From Armatimonadota bacterium (GTDB lineage: Bacteria > Armatimonadota > Fimbriimonadia > Fimbriimonadales > ATM1), in the NCBI GenBank assembly GCA_003577165.1, contig QEUM01000005.1, positions 103,678-167,677 on the forward strand: a stretch of DNA of 64,000 bases, given 5' to 3'. A program made the position numbers and the translations under genes. The notes under the pieces were generated by a model that worked only from the letters and a program-made list of their open reading frames with translations, searched no databases and had not been told where the DNA came from. Positions 32,272 through 40,717 of the stretch are shown here, one piece after another; the first letter of the stretch is position 1, and each line of letters opens with the position of its first letter.

Positions 32272-34350
32272 TCACCGGCGATACCAAACCCACTTGCACG
32301 AGATGTCGGCCGTCGGAAGACACTCCGACTCCGAGCAGAGAGTCAACCGCATCGTGATTTCGGCCTCGCCCTCGTCCCCTTCCGGAGGTTTGCACAGCAC
32401 CTTCCACGTAGGCAGAGAGTTCGCCCCCGAGACTGACTCGACCGCAATCACCGACAGGCCGTCCACGCGCAGGTCGATCTCAGCCAGAGACTCCTGTACC
32501 TTCCAGCCTTCTGGCAAACTGAGTTTGAGCACGCCCTCGACTTGCCCCCCCTGAACCTTTACATCCTTCGGCTCGACAGTCAGTTCTGCGCGCGGGGGAC
32601 CAGCTGCTGTTCGCACCGCTGCGCCTCCGAACAACTCTTCCCCATAGACAAGAATCAGCCTTGACAGGCCACACGTCATCGAAGGGCCCGCCTCGATCCA
32701 ACCTGCGTAATACTCCAGGTCCTCCCTCGCCTCGCTCAACTTCCCAAGCCTGATCTCGCACTCGATCGCCGCCGCGGCGGCGTTTCCCTCCGACGAGTCG
32801 ATTGCAGGCTTCGACTTTCCAAAGAGCGGAGAGTGCAAATCCGACGAGAAGTTCCATCCCCCTCCGTGCTCCCGAAATCCTTCGGCGAGCCCGTCGAAAC
32901 GCTCGGCCGCTACTTGCCGAAGCGCGCCATCCTGGACTACATCGCACAGTTCGAGTAGGCCCAACACGAACTGAGCGGAGTCTAAGTAGGGAGCCCCCCC
33001 CGCTTGATCCCCGAGGTAAAGGTGCGAGACCGGCCGATCGAGAACGATCTTCACCAACCGCTGTGCCTCGTCGAGCCTGCCGGCCGCGCAGAGCCCGCGA
33101 AGCGCAAGTCCATTCCATGACGTGAGGGCCTTGTCGTCACGAAACGGCGCTTCGTCCGTGTCGCGCGACGCGCGCAGCAGGTCGAGTTCCGCTTCCCATC
33201 GAATCGCGTGCTGCAGATCGCCTCGCAGCAGATTCCTGCCTGTCGCCTCGCCGCTCGCTTCCTCGAAGAAGTTCCCTTCTCTCGTGCATCCAAAGGCGGC
33301 GCAGAACTCCGCGCACTTCTCTCCAAAAAGCCGCTCCAGCGTTTCGTGCCGCCATGAGTAAAACCAACCCTCACCGCTCGGGCTGTCAGCGTCGAGCGCG
33401 GAAGCGTACATTCCGTTCGTCAGCAGGAGTTCGTCCTCCATCCATCGGACCATCCTTGCAGCGACCCAGGCAAAGCGCCCGTCATCCGCCCACCGATCGG
33501 CGCGCGCGTACGCCGCAAGGAGTTGCCCGTTGTCATAGAGCATCTTCTCGAAGTGCGGCAAGAACCATCGGCGATCGGTCGCATATCGGTGGAAACCCCC
33601 ACCAACCAGATCGTGCATCGCGCCCCGCGCCATTCCGTCCAAGGTGATGACGACGCCTTCACGGGCCGCTTCATCCCCTCTAAGCGCAAACTCGATGAGC
33701 AGAAGAAGCGCCTCCGGCGCAGGAAACTTGGGCGCCCCCTTGCCGAAGCCTCCGTACTCTCGATCCAGCGAGCCGAGCAGCGCATCGCGAGCGCGGTCCG
33801 CGAGCCACACACCGACGGGCTTCCCGCTGAATGCTGGCCGCTGCTCTTGGTAATCCCGCACAGCAGAGGACAACTCCTCTGCCGCCGCTCGCAAGTCCGC
33901 CTCCGACTGGGTCCAGGCGTCCCTTACGGCGCGAAGAAGAGACTTGAAACCCGCCGACCGGTCTCGATCTTCTCGCGGGATATACGTCGCTGCGAAGAAC
34001 GGCTTGCGATCTGGGGTGAGAAAGAGCGACATCGGCCAGCCGCCGTGCCCGGACGCGAGCTGCACGGCCGCCATGTAGGCGTCATCGACGTCGGGATGCT
34101 CCTCCCGGTCCACCTTCACCGAAACGAACCCGCCGTTCAGAAGGTCTGCAACTTCGGAATCCTGGAAACTCTCGTGATGCATCACGTGGCACCAGTGGCA
34201 GCTGCTGTATCCGATGCTGAGGAACACCGGACGATTGAGAGCGGCCGCCCGCTCGAACGCCTCATCACCCCACGGGTACCAGTCGACGGGATCCTCCGCG
34301 TGCTGACGCAGGTACGGGGAGCGGGCCTCGGCGAGCCTGGAGGTGGGCAT
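32272..34350 (-). CDS. YyaL/DUF255 thioredoxin-like protein
   Basis: 692-residue protein of the DUF255 (spermatogenesis-associated 20/YyaL) family. An N-terminal thioredoxin fold carries CHWCH at 51-55 within [18 protein letters not shown], after the typical [18 protein letters not shown]. The middle and C-terminal parts form an alpha/alpha-barrel like N-acyl-glucosamine epimerases ([43 protein letters not shown]). The C-terminal 100 residues carry an extra beta-rich DsbD-like segment ([15 protein letters not shown]...[16 protein letters not shown]). Redox role is presumed; the reaction is unknown. It is divergent from infC and shares the promoter region 34351-34487. Confidence 0.9.
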   Translation of the reverse strand: MPTSRLAEARSPYLRQHAEDPVDWYPWGDEAFERAAALNRPVFLSIGYSSCHWCHVMHHESFQDSEVADLLNGGFVSVKVDREEHPDVDDAYMAAVQLASGHGGWPMSLFLTPDRKPFFAATYIPREDRDRSAGFKSLLRAVRDAWTQSEADLRAAAEELSSAVRDYQEQRPAFSGKPVGVWLADRARDALLGSLDREYGGFGKGAPKFPAPEALLLLIEFALRGDEAAREGVVITLDGMARGAMHDLVGGGFHRYATDRRWFLPHFEKMLYDNGQLLAAYARADRWADDGRFAWVAARMVRWMEDELLLTNGMYASALDADSPSGEGWFYSWRHETLERLFGEKCAEFCAAFGCTREGNFFEEASGEATGRNLLRGDLQHAIRWEAELDLLRASRDTDEAPFRDDKALTSWNGLALRGLCAAGRLDEAQRLVKIVLDRPVSHLYLGDQAGGAPYLDSAQFVLGLLELCDVVQDGALRQVAAERFDGLAEGFREHGGGWNFSSDLHSPLFGKSKPAIDSSEGNAAAAAIECEIRLGKLSEAREDLEYYAGWIEAGPSMTCGLSRLILVYGEELFGGAAVRTAAGPPRAELTVEPKDVKVQGGQVEGVLKLSLPEGWKVQESLAEIDLRVDGLSVIAVESVSGANSLPTWKVLCKPPEGDEGEAEITMRLTLCSESECLPTADISCKWVWYRR

Positions 34351-34412
34351 GCCTGGAGGCTACCCGCCACCCACCGCGCTGCACCCACCGGGGATATTCA
34401 GGAGAGAATCTC

Positions 34413-34441
34413 TTTGCATCCCGCCGGGATTCCGATATAAT
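34413..34441 (+). promoter_or_regulatory. Promoter of the infC-rpmI-rplT operon
   Basis: Perfect -10 TATAAT (34436-34441) with TTTGCA (34413-34418) 17 nt upstream as a partial -35. Transcription would start near 34448, leaving a leader of about 40 nt before the infC start. Confidence 0.7.
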
Positions 34442-34487
34442 GACCGTCTGCATCAGCAGAAAGAGGTGAAATCTTCGAGGTGTTAAC

Positions 34488-35108
34488 ATAGCTGGCTTCA
34501 AGCGTAGAAACGTCAGGCAGGTTCGTCCGGAAAGTTCTGCGATCATCAACGAGCGGTGCCTCCGATTCCCTGACGTTCGTCTAATCGGCGCCGACGGCAG
34601 CCAAGTCGGGATTGTCCAAACGAGGCACGCTCTCCAAATGGCGGAAGCAGCCGGGCTTGACCTCGTGCTCGTGGCTGGCAACGCCCAACCGCCCGTTTGC
34701 CGAATCGTTGACTACGGCAAGTTCAAGTACGAACAGACGAAGCGGGAGAAGGAAGGCAAAGCCAAAAAGAAGACCCAGGAACTCAAGGGCATTAAGTTCC
34801 GACCTGGGACCGCAATCGGCGACCTGCACATCGCCCTCCGAAAGGCCAAGGAGTTCCTCGCTGAGGGGCACAAGGTCAAGTTCACCGTCCAATTCAGGGC
34901 ACGAGAAGTGACCCACCCCGAACTCGGCTCGACCAAACTCCAGTGGATGCTCGACCAGTTGGGCGAGATGGCCAAGGTCGATCGCCCGATCGGAATGAAC
35001 CCGGAGAGCAAGCAGATGAGCCTCGTGGTGAGCCCGGGCAAGGTAACCTTACAGACAAGCAAAGATGGGAAAGCTGAAGACCTGCAAGACAGCCGCCAAG
35101 CGGTTTAA
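34488..35108 (+). CDS. infC: Translation initiation factor IF-3 (non-canonical AUA start)
   Basis: 206 residues if translation begins at ATA 34488. The frame is closed by TGA at 34467 and has no ATG, GTG, TTG or CTG until an internal ATG at 34638, which would delete 50 conserved residues (AGFKRRNVRQV, INERCLRFPDVRLIGADGSQ, GIVQTRHALQ). GAGGTG lies 5 nt before ATA. IF-3 genes are known for AUU/AUC/AUA starts, which let IF-3 repress its own translation. Both domains are present: N-domain to about residue 85 (PPVCRIVDYGKFKYEQ), linker helix KKKTQELKGIKFRPG, C-domain HDL-type repeat ending MSLVVSPGK. The last 20 residues overlap the rpmI reading frame by 44 bp. Confidence 0.9.
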   Translation: MAGFKRRNVRQVRPESSAIINERCLRFPDVRLIGADGSQVGIVQTRHALQMAEAAGLDLVLVAGNAQPPVCRIVDYGKFKYEQTKREKEGKAKKKTQELKGIKFRPGTAIGDLHIALRKAKEFLAEGHKVKFTVQFRAREVTHPELGSTKLQWMLDQLGEMAKVDRPIGMNPESKQMSLVVSPGKVTLQTSKDGKAEDLQDSRQAV

Positions 35109-35259
35109 GATCACCGGCAGCGGGAAGATCACCCGCCGGAAGGCATACAACAACCACATGTTCTTCCACAAGAGCGGCTCCCAAAAGCGCCGCCTCGAGT
35201 CGGAACCCGTGCTGGCGAGCGGCGAAGCCAAGCGGGTCAAGAAGCTCCTCGGCATCTAA
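35065..35259 (+). CDS. rpmI: 50S ribosomal protein L35
   Basis: 64-residue basic protein with the L35 pattern KLKTCKTAAKRFKITGSGKITRRKAYNNH and a basic middle (KSGSQKRRLES). The ATG at 35065 is inside infC, in another frame; there is no obvious Shine-Dalgarno, so translation may depend on ribosomes finishing infC. Order infC-rpmI-rplT is the usual bacterial one. Length is normal for L35. Confidence 0.96.
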   Translation: MGKLKTCKTAAKRFKITGSGKITRRKAYNNHMFFHKSGSQKRRLESEPVLASGEAKRVKKLLGI

Positions 35260-35269
35260 GAACTGACCG

Positions 35270-35294
35270 TCGCCCCGTATTTCCAGCGGGGCGA
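35270..35294 (+). terminator. Hairpin between rpmI and rplT
   Basis: 8-bp stem TCGCCCCG (35270-35277) / CGGGGCGA (35287-35294), 9-nt loop, followed by TCTTAT. The weak T tract suggests partial termination or an attenuator or RNA-processing site rather than a full stop, since rplT follows after 98 nt. Confidence 0.4.
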
Positions 35295-35392
35295 TCTTAT
35301 GTCGCTCACCGACCCGTCGGGTATCCTGAGCGCTCTCTACCGCCACCGCCTTCGGGCTGGGAACCGGTCGAAACACAGGAGGAAAACGAGAA

Positions 35393-35752
35393 ATGGCACG
35401 CGTTAAGCGCGCAGCAGTGGCGCACAAGCGCCATAAGAAGATCCTAGGCCAGGCAGAAGGCTACTGGGGTCGAAAGAAGAGCAACTTCAAGATCGCGAAC
35501 GAGCAGGTCATGAAGGCCGGCCAATACGCCTTCCGGGACCGCCGTCAGAAGAAAAGGGACTTCCGTCAACTCTGGATCGCGAGACTCAGCGCAGCCTGCC
35601 GGGCGAACGGCATCAAGTACGCGCAGTTCATCCACGGCCTCAAGGAAGCGGGCGTCCAAGTGGACCGCAAGATCCTCAGCGACCTGGCAATCACCGAGCC
35701 GGCAGCCTTCTCCGCGCTCGTCGAGCGGGCGAAGGCCGCCTCCGCCTCCTAA
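35393..35752 (+). CDS. rplT: 50S ribosomal protein L20
   Basis: 119-residue L20 with conserved [27 protein letters not shown] at the N-terminus and the [18 protein letters not shown] / [11 protein letters not shown] blocks. L20 is an early assembly protein of the 50S subunit. AGGAGG lies 11 nt before the ATG. The 133-nt gap from rpmI contains a hairpin, and L20 in some bacteria controls this operon through its leader; no such binding site can be shown here. Confidence 0.97.
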   Translation: MARVKRAAVAHKRHKKILGQAEGYWGRKKSNFKIANEQVMKAGQYAFRDRRQKKRDFRQLWIARLSAACRANGIKYAQFIHGLKEAGVQVDRKILSDLAITEPAAFSALVERAKAASAS

Positions 35753-35959
35753 GCTCCTGCCCCTCCAAAGGGTCCCTCTCGCCGCCCACCGCGGGGCGCA
35801 CTTTCGCGCCCGGCCCGCCTGCTCCCTTCTCGTTCAATTGATGCGGCGGTTGGCGAATTCGCCACGTCCTATCCTATGCCGCAAAGCGACATTCCGGACA
35901 CGCACAACGTGCGGGCCCGTCCGGCGCGCCTTGGCGTATAACTGAACCTGACTACTCGC

Positions 35960-38900
35960 ATGGCCCGACCGTTCGTTCATCTGCACAACCACACGGTCTT
36001 CAGTCTGCTCGACGGACAGTCGAAACTGAAGCCGATGGTCAGCAGGGTCAAAGAACTTGGCATGGACTCGGTCGCGATCACCGACCACGGCGCGATGTTC
36101 GGCGTCATGGACTTCTATCTGGAGTGCCGAAAACAAGGCGTCAAGCCGATCGTCGGCATGGAAGCCTACGTCGCACCTGGAGGACATCAGAACCGATCGG
36201 GCAGAGATGAGCAAGGCAACTTTCATCTCCTCCTGCTCGCGAAGAACAACACGGGTTATCGAAATCTCTGCAAGTTGGCGACGATTGCATCGCTTCAAGG
36301 CTATTACTATCGTCCCCGAATTGATCACGACTTGCTGCGCGAGTACTCCGAAGGCCTGATCGGAACGACAACCTGCCTCAGCAGTGAAGTGTGCCGAGCC
36401 CTGCTCGCCAACGATTACGAGAAGGCCCTGAACACGGCCGCGATGTACAGAGACATCTTCGGCGCCGAGAACTACTTCGTCGAACTTCAGGACCACCACC
36501 TTGCGGACGACCAAGTCGTACTCGATGGCTTGCTCAAGATCAGCCAAGACCTAAATCTACCGCTCCTTTGCACGAACGACTCGCACTACCTCTGCAAGGA
36601 GGACCACGACGCGCACGACGTCCTTCTCTGCATTCAAACCAACTCCCTCGTTAGCCAAACCGACCGCCTCAAGTTCGACACTCGAGAGTTCTATCTGAAG
36701 ACCCCCGACGAAATGTGGGAGCTCTTCAACCGACATCCTGAAGCGTACGAGAACACGCTCCGCATCAGTGAGATGTGCGACGTGAACCTCGAGTCGGAGC
36801 GAGCCGACCTCCCAGATCCTCTGGTGCCCGACGGCGTGGATCTCTCGACGCATTTGCGAGACTTAGCCGAACGCGGACTGCGCGAACGGGTAGAGCGAGA
36901 CATCGACGCGGCACAGGAGCGGCTCAACTACGAACTCGGCGTCATCGAGCGCACGGGTTTTGAGAAGTACTTCCTCCTCGTCCGCGAATTCGCAGAATAC
37001 GCGCGCAACAAGCATGTGTACTTCGGGGTCAGGGGGTCGGCTGCTGGTTCTCTTGTCAGTTACTGCTTGGGAATCACCGACGTCGACCCTCTGGAATATG
37101 GTCTCACCTTCGAGCGCTTTCTAAATCCCGAACGAGTCACCATGCCGGACATTGACATGGACTTTGAAGACGCAAGGCGCGACGAGGTAATCGAATACGT
37201 CCGCCAGCGCTTCGGCGAGGACCATGTCGCGCAGATCATCACGTTTGGAACCCTCGGCGCGAAGGCTGCGATGCGGGATGCAGGCCGCGCTCTTGGGCGG
37301 CCCCTCGCCGAAGTGGACCGTCTCTGCAAACTCATCCCCATGCTCCCAGGCTGGACGATCGAACGAGCGCTCGCGGATGTCCCAGACTTCAAACAGGCCT
37401 ACTCCTCGGACCCCTCCGCTCGCGAACTGATCGACACGGCTGCCAAAGTCGAAGGCGCACTCCGCAATCCAGGCGTCCACGCAGCCGGCGTCGTCATCAG
37501 CCAAAAACCCCTCGACGAGTGCGTACCCCTCACGCGCCACAAAGACGGCTTCATCCTCACTCAGTACCCGATGGGAGTCCTTGAGTACGCAGGCCTTCTC
37601 AAAATGGACTTCCTCGGTCTCAGCAACCTGACGGTCCTGTCCAAAGCAATCGAGAACATCAGGGCCTCCGGCAAGGGCGATCTCAACATCAACTCCATCC
37701 CGTTCGATGATCAGAAGACCTACGAGCTTCTCGGTCGCGGAGAAACCATCGGCGTCTTCCAATTAGAAGGCGATGGGATGCGTCGGTACGTGATCCAACT
37801 CAAACCGCAGAGCATCCAGGAACTCGCCGCAATGGTCGCCTTGTACAGACCCGGGCCGATGAACCACATCCCCGAGTACATCGAAAGCAAATTCGGAAAA
37901 AGAAAGGCGAAGTACTTGGATTCCCGCATGGAGCCCATCCTGCGCGAGACTTACGGGGTCATCGTCTATCAGGACCAGGTTCTACAACTCGTGCAGGCGC
38001 TGGCAGGCTTCACACTCGGCAAAGCCGACATCCTGCGCCGCGCTATGGGCAAGAAGGACAAGAAACTCCTCGATTCCATGCGTGTGGAGTTCTTCGAAGG
38101 CTGCAAGGGCAACGGCGTCGAAGAGTCGACGGCGAAGCAGATCTGGAACCTCCTCGAGCCGTTCGCCGACTACGCTTTCAACAAAGCGCATGCGGTCTGC
38201 TACGCGATCCTCGCATACCAAACTGCGTTCCTCAAAGCGAACTTCCCCGTCGAATATATGGCCGCCCTGCTGGCAGTCTATCGCGACAAGGAGGACAAAA
38301 TCGTCCAGTGCATCGAGGAGTGCAGGCGAATGGGCATTGACGTGCTCCCGCCTGACGTAAATCGCTCATCCATTGAGTTCACGATCGAGGGCAAGGGCAT
38401 TCGCTTCGGCCTTGCCGCAATCAAGGGAATCGGAGACTCGGCCGTCGGCGGCGTTTTGGCGGCTCGCGAAGAAGGCCCCTTCGTCCACCTCTTTGATCTC
38501 GCACTGCGGACGCGAACACACGGAGGCGTCAACCGAGCGACACTCGACGCGCTCATCAGATCAGGAGCCACCGACTCCATCGACCCGAACCGGGCGAAAC
38601 TCCTCAACGCGGTGGATACAGCGCTGGCATACGCCGACCAAATGGCGCGCGACCGTCTCGCTGGCCAGGCCGATCTCTTCGGCGCAGCCGGAGGCGGGCC
38701 GTCCGAGCCGCGATTCCCCGCACTGCCCGATACCGACCCCCCCTCCAGGCATGAACTGCTGAACATGGAGAAGTCGGTCATGGGTCTGTACGTGAGCGAC
38801 CACCCTCTTCGCGGCTTCGATCAGGTCATCATGGACGTTGCAACCCACAACGCCTCCGTGCTCGCCGAACTCTCTTCGGAAACCGAAGTCACGCTGGCAG

Positions 38901-39499
38901 GCGTTATCGTTTCCTACCGTGAACGTAGAACGAAACAGAACGAGGCCTACGCCGCATTCACCCTCGAAGATCTGACCGGCCAAGTTCCCGTCTTCGTCTT
39001 CCCCAAGCGTTTTCAGGAGCTGCGTTCCGAACTCGGGAAGGACAAAACGGTGATCGTGAGGGGCTTTGCCCGGCGTCGTGAAGGCGGGCCATCGGACGGA
39101 GCCCTCGAAGTCATCGCCCACTCGGTTTCGCCGCTCTCCTCCGAATCCGCCAATGCGACCGTGCTGGACGACGATGCCGTCGGCGTCATCTCCCTAAAGG
39201 TGCTCGCCGCGACCAAGGAGGAACTTCAGCGCGCAAAGCAACTGATCCTTGACAACCCTGGCGAATTCGTGCTGAGGATCGAGGTGATGACGCCCACAAG
39301 CAACGGTTCCGGCAACTCCAACGGCAACGGTAACGGCCACGGCCGCGTCCGCCCGATGACGACCTACGTCTCGCCGTACCGAGTTTCGGACGGGCCCTGG
39401 ATTCAGAACCTCCGCCGAACCCTCTCCAGTTGCTTCGTGATCGTGAATCGCAGTCGTCTTCGGCCGAATCCTGGCGCCGGACAGCCGTTTGTTGGCTGA
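35960..39499 (+). CDS. dnaE: DNA polymerase III alpha subunit
   Basis: 1179-residue DnaE-type replicative polymerase. Order: PHP domain (about 1-280; metal motifs HLHNHT at 8-11, ITDHG at 40-44 and TNDSH at 206-209 are intact), then palm/fingers with the catalytic PDIDMDFE (Asp397, Asp399). A helix-hairpin-helix region follows, then an OB-fold (about 1005-1085, EVTLAGVIVSYRER...FPKRFQELR). The C-terminus holds a Gly/Asn-rich linker (SNGSGNSNGNGNGHGR). Intact PHP ligands could mean a residual proofreading or pyrophosphatase activity. Length matches DnaE. The upstream 207-nt gap holds no gene; TATAAC at 35937-35942 is a possible -10 box. Confidence 0.97.
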   Translation: MARPFVHLHNHTVFSLLDGQSKLKPMVSRVKELGMDSVAITDHGAMFGVMDFYLECRKQGVKPIVGMEAYVAPGGHQNRSGRDEQGNFHLLLLAKNNTGYRNLCKLATIASLQGYYYRPRIDHDLLREYSEGLIGTTTCLSSEVCRALLANDYEKALNTAAMYRDIFGAENYFVELQDHHLADDQVVLDGLLKISQDLNLPLLCTNDSHYLCKEDHDAHDVLLCIQTNSLVSQTDRLKFDTREFYLKTPDEMWELFNRHPEAYENTLRISEMCDVNLESERADLPDPLVPDGVDLSTHLRDLAERGLRERVERDIDAAQERLNYELGVIERTGFEKYFLLVREFAEYARNKHVYFGVRGSAAGSLVSYCLGITDVDPLEYGLTFERFLNPERVTMPDIDMDFEDARRDEVIEYVRQRFGEDHVAQIITFGTLGAKAAMRDAGRALGRPLAEVDRLCKLIPMLPGWTIERALADVPDFKQAYSSDPSARELIDTAAKVEGALRNPGVHAAGVVISQKPLDECVPLTRHKDGFILTQYPMGVLEYAGLLKMDFLGLSNLTVLSKAIENIRASGKGDLNINSIPFDDQKTYELLGRGETIGVFQLEGDGMRRYVIQLKPQSIQELAAMVALYRPGPMNHIPEYIESKFGKRKAKYLDSRMEPILRETYGVIVYQDQVLQLVQALAGFTLGKADILRRAMGKKDKKLLDSMRVEFFEGCKGNGVEESTAKQIWNLLEPFADYAFNKAHAVCYAILAYQTAFLKANFPVEYMAALLAVYRDKEDKIVQCIEECRRMGIDVLPPDVNRSSIEFTIEGKGIRFGLAAIKGIGDSAVGGVLAAREEGPFVHLFDLALRTRTHGGVNRATLDALIRSGATDSIDPNRAKLLNAVDTALAYADQMARDRLAGQADLFGAAGGGPSEPRFPALPDTDPPSRHELLNMEKSVMGLYVSDHPLRGFDQVIMDVATHNASVLAELSSETEVTLAGVIVSYRERRTKQNEAYAAFTLEDLTGQVPVFVFPKRFQELRSELGKDKTVIVRGFARRREGGPSDGALEVIAHSVSPLSSESANATVLDDDAVGVISLKVLAATKEELQRAKQLILDNPGEFVLRIEVMTPTSNGSGNSNGNGNGHGRVRPMTTYVSPYRVSDGPWIQNLRRTLSSCFVIVNRSRLRPNPGAGQPFVG

Positions 39500-39547
39500 A
39501 TCCCCAAAGGTCGTTGCCCCCCGGCGCGGGTATCCTTGCACTCCCGC

Positions 39548-39623
39548 GCGCTCGTAGCTCAGTGGATAGAGCAACAGGTTGCGGACCTGTAGGTCGGAGG
39601 TTCGAGTCCTCTCGAGCGCGCCA
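39548..39623 (+). tRNA. tRNA-Arg (anticodon GCG)
   Basis: 76-nt cloverleaf: acceptor GCGCTCG (39548-39554) with CGAGCGC, D-stem GCTC/GAGC, anticodon stem ACAGG/CCTGT with loop TTGCGGA, T-arm GGAGG-TTCGAGT-CCTCT, encoded CCA at 39621-39623. The GCG anticodon reads CGC, arginine. Confidence 0.95.
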
Positions 39624-39718
39624 AAAACTCCCAGCCGACAGCCTGAAGCGACGCGAGGCGCCGGGCAGAAGGAACGGGAGCACTCCTTCGAGGGAATTTC
39701 CGAGGGCGTCCAAACACT

Positions 39719-40717
39719 GTGAAGTCAGTAACCGAACTCGAAGCAGAAGCGACGGCCGCGATCGAAGCGGCCGAATCTTTGTCCGCGCTTCGAGAAGTTG
39801 AAGTGCGGTTTCTCGGACGCAACGGATCGCTGAACAAACTCTTCGAGCAGATCGGCTCCATTCCAGCCGAAGAGAGACGCGAATTCGGTCGGGCGGTAAA
39901 CGAAGCGAAAGCGAAGCTCGAAGCCGCGCTCGCGGACCGAATGTCCAAACTCAAGGCCGCCGAAGAGCGAAAGGCATTCGCGAGCGAGGCCGTGGACATC
40001 ACTCTGCCGGGGCGTAGGCCGCGCGCAGGGCTTCCTCACGTCATGACTCAAGCCGCCGACCGAATCAAGTCGGCGCTCATCGGCCTCGGATTCGAATTCT
40101 TCGACGGCCCCGAGTTGGAAGAAGTGCGATTCAACTTCTCAGCTCTGAATTATCCGCCGGATCATCCAGCGATGGACGATCAGGACACGTTTTATATCGA
40201 CGACCAGAGGCTTCTGCGAACGCAGTGCACGGCCATTCAGGGCCGCGTGTTCGAATCGCGCAAGCCCCCCCTCAGGATGTTCACGATTGGCCGGTGCTTC
40301 CGCAACGAAGCTGTGGACCGCACGCACAGCCACACATTCCACCAAGTGGACGCATTCATGGTGGATGAGGGAATCGGGATGCACCACCTCAAAGGAACCC
40401 TCGGCGCGTTCGCGCGAGCGATGTTCGGCCCAGAAGTCAAGGTGCGATTCCGACCGGACTACTTCCCCTTCGTAGAGCCAGGAGTCGAATACGCGATCAC
40501 CAACCCGTTCAAATCAGGTTCCGAGTGGCTCGAACTCGGTGGTGCCGGGTTGATTCATCCGAACATCCTGCGATCGTATGGCATCGATACCGAACGCTAC
40601 TCAGGCTTTGCGTTCGGGCTCGGAGTCGAACGGATAGCGATGAGCCAGAACGGCATCGACGACTTGCGCCTCCTTCTTGAGAACGACCTCAGATTTCTGG
40701 AGCAATTCCCGGCATGA
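39719..40717 (+). CDS. pheS: Phenylalanine-tRNA ligase alpha subunit
   Basis: 332-residue class II synthetase subunit; with PheT it charges tRNA-Phe as an alpha2-beta2 tetramer. N-terminal coiled coil (about 1-85), then the catalytic core: motif 1 region GFEFFDGPELEEVRFNF, motif 2 MFTIGRCFRNEAVDRTHSHTFHQVDAF, motif 3 GFAFGLGVERIAM. Start is GTG at 39719. Stop overlaps the pheT start by 4 bp (ATGA), so the subunits are translationally coupled. It follows tRNA-Arg by 95 nt. Confidence 0.96.
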   Translation: MKSVTELEAEATAAIEAAESLSALREVEVRFLGRNGSLNKLFEQIGSIPAEERREFGRAVNEAKAKLEAALADRMSKLKAAEERKAFASEAVDITLPGRRPRAGLPHVMTQAADRIKSALIGLGFEFFDGPELEEVRFNFSALNYPPDHPAMDDQDTFYIDDQRLLRTQCTAIQGRVFESRKPPLRMFTIGRCFRNEAVDRTHSHTFHQVDAFMVDEGIGMHHLKGTLGAFARAMFGPEVKVRFRPDYFPFVEPGVEYAITNPFKSGSEWLELGGAGLIHPNILRSYGIDTERYSGFAFGLGVERIAMSQNGIDDLRLLLENDLRFLEQFPA

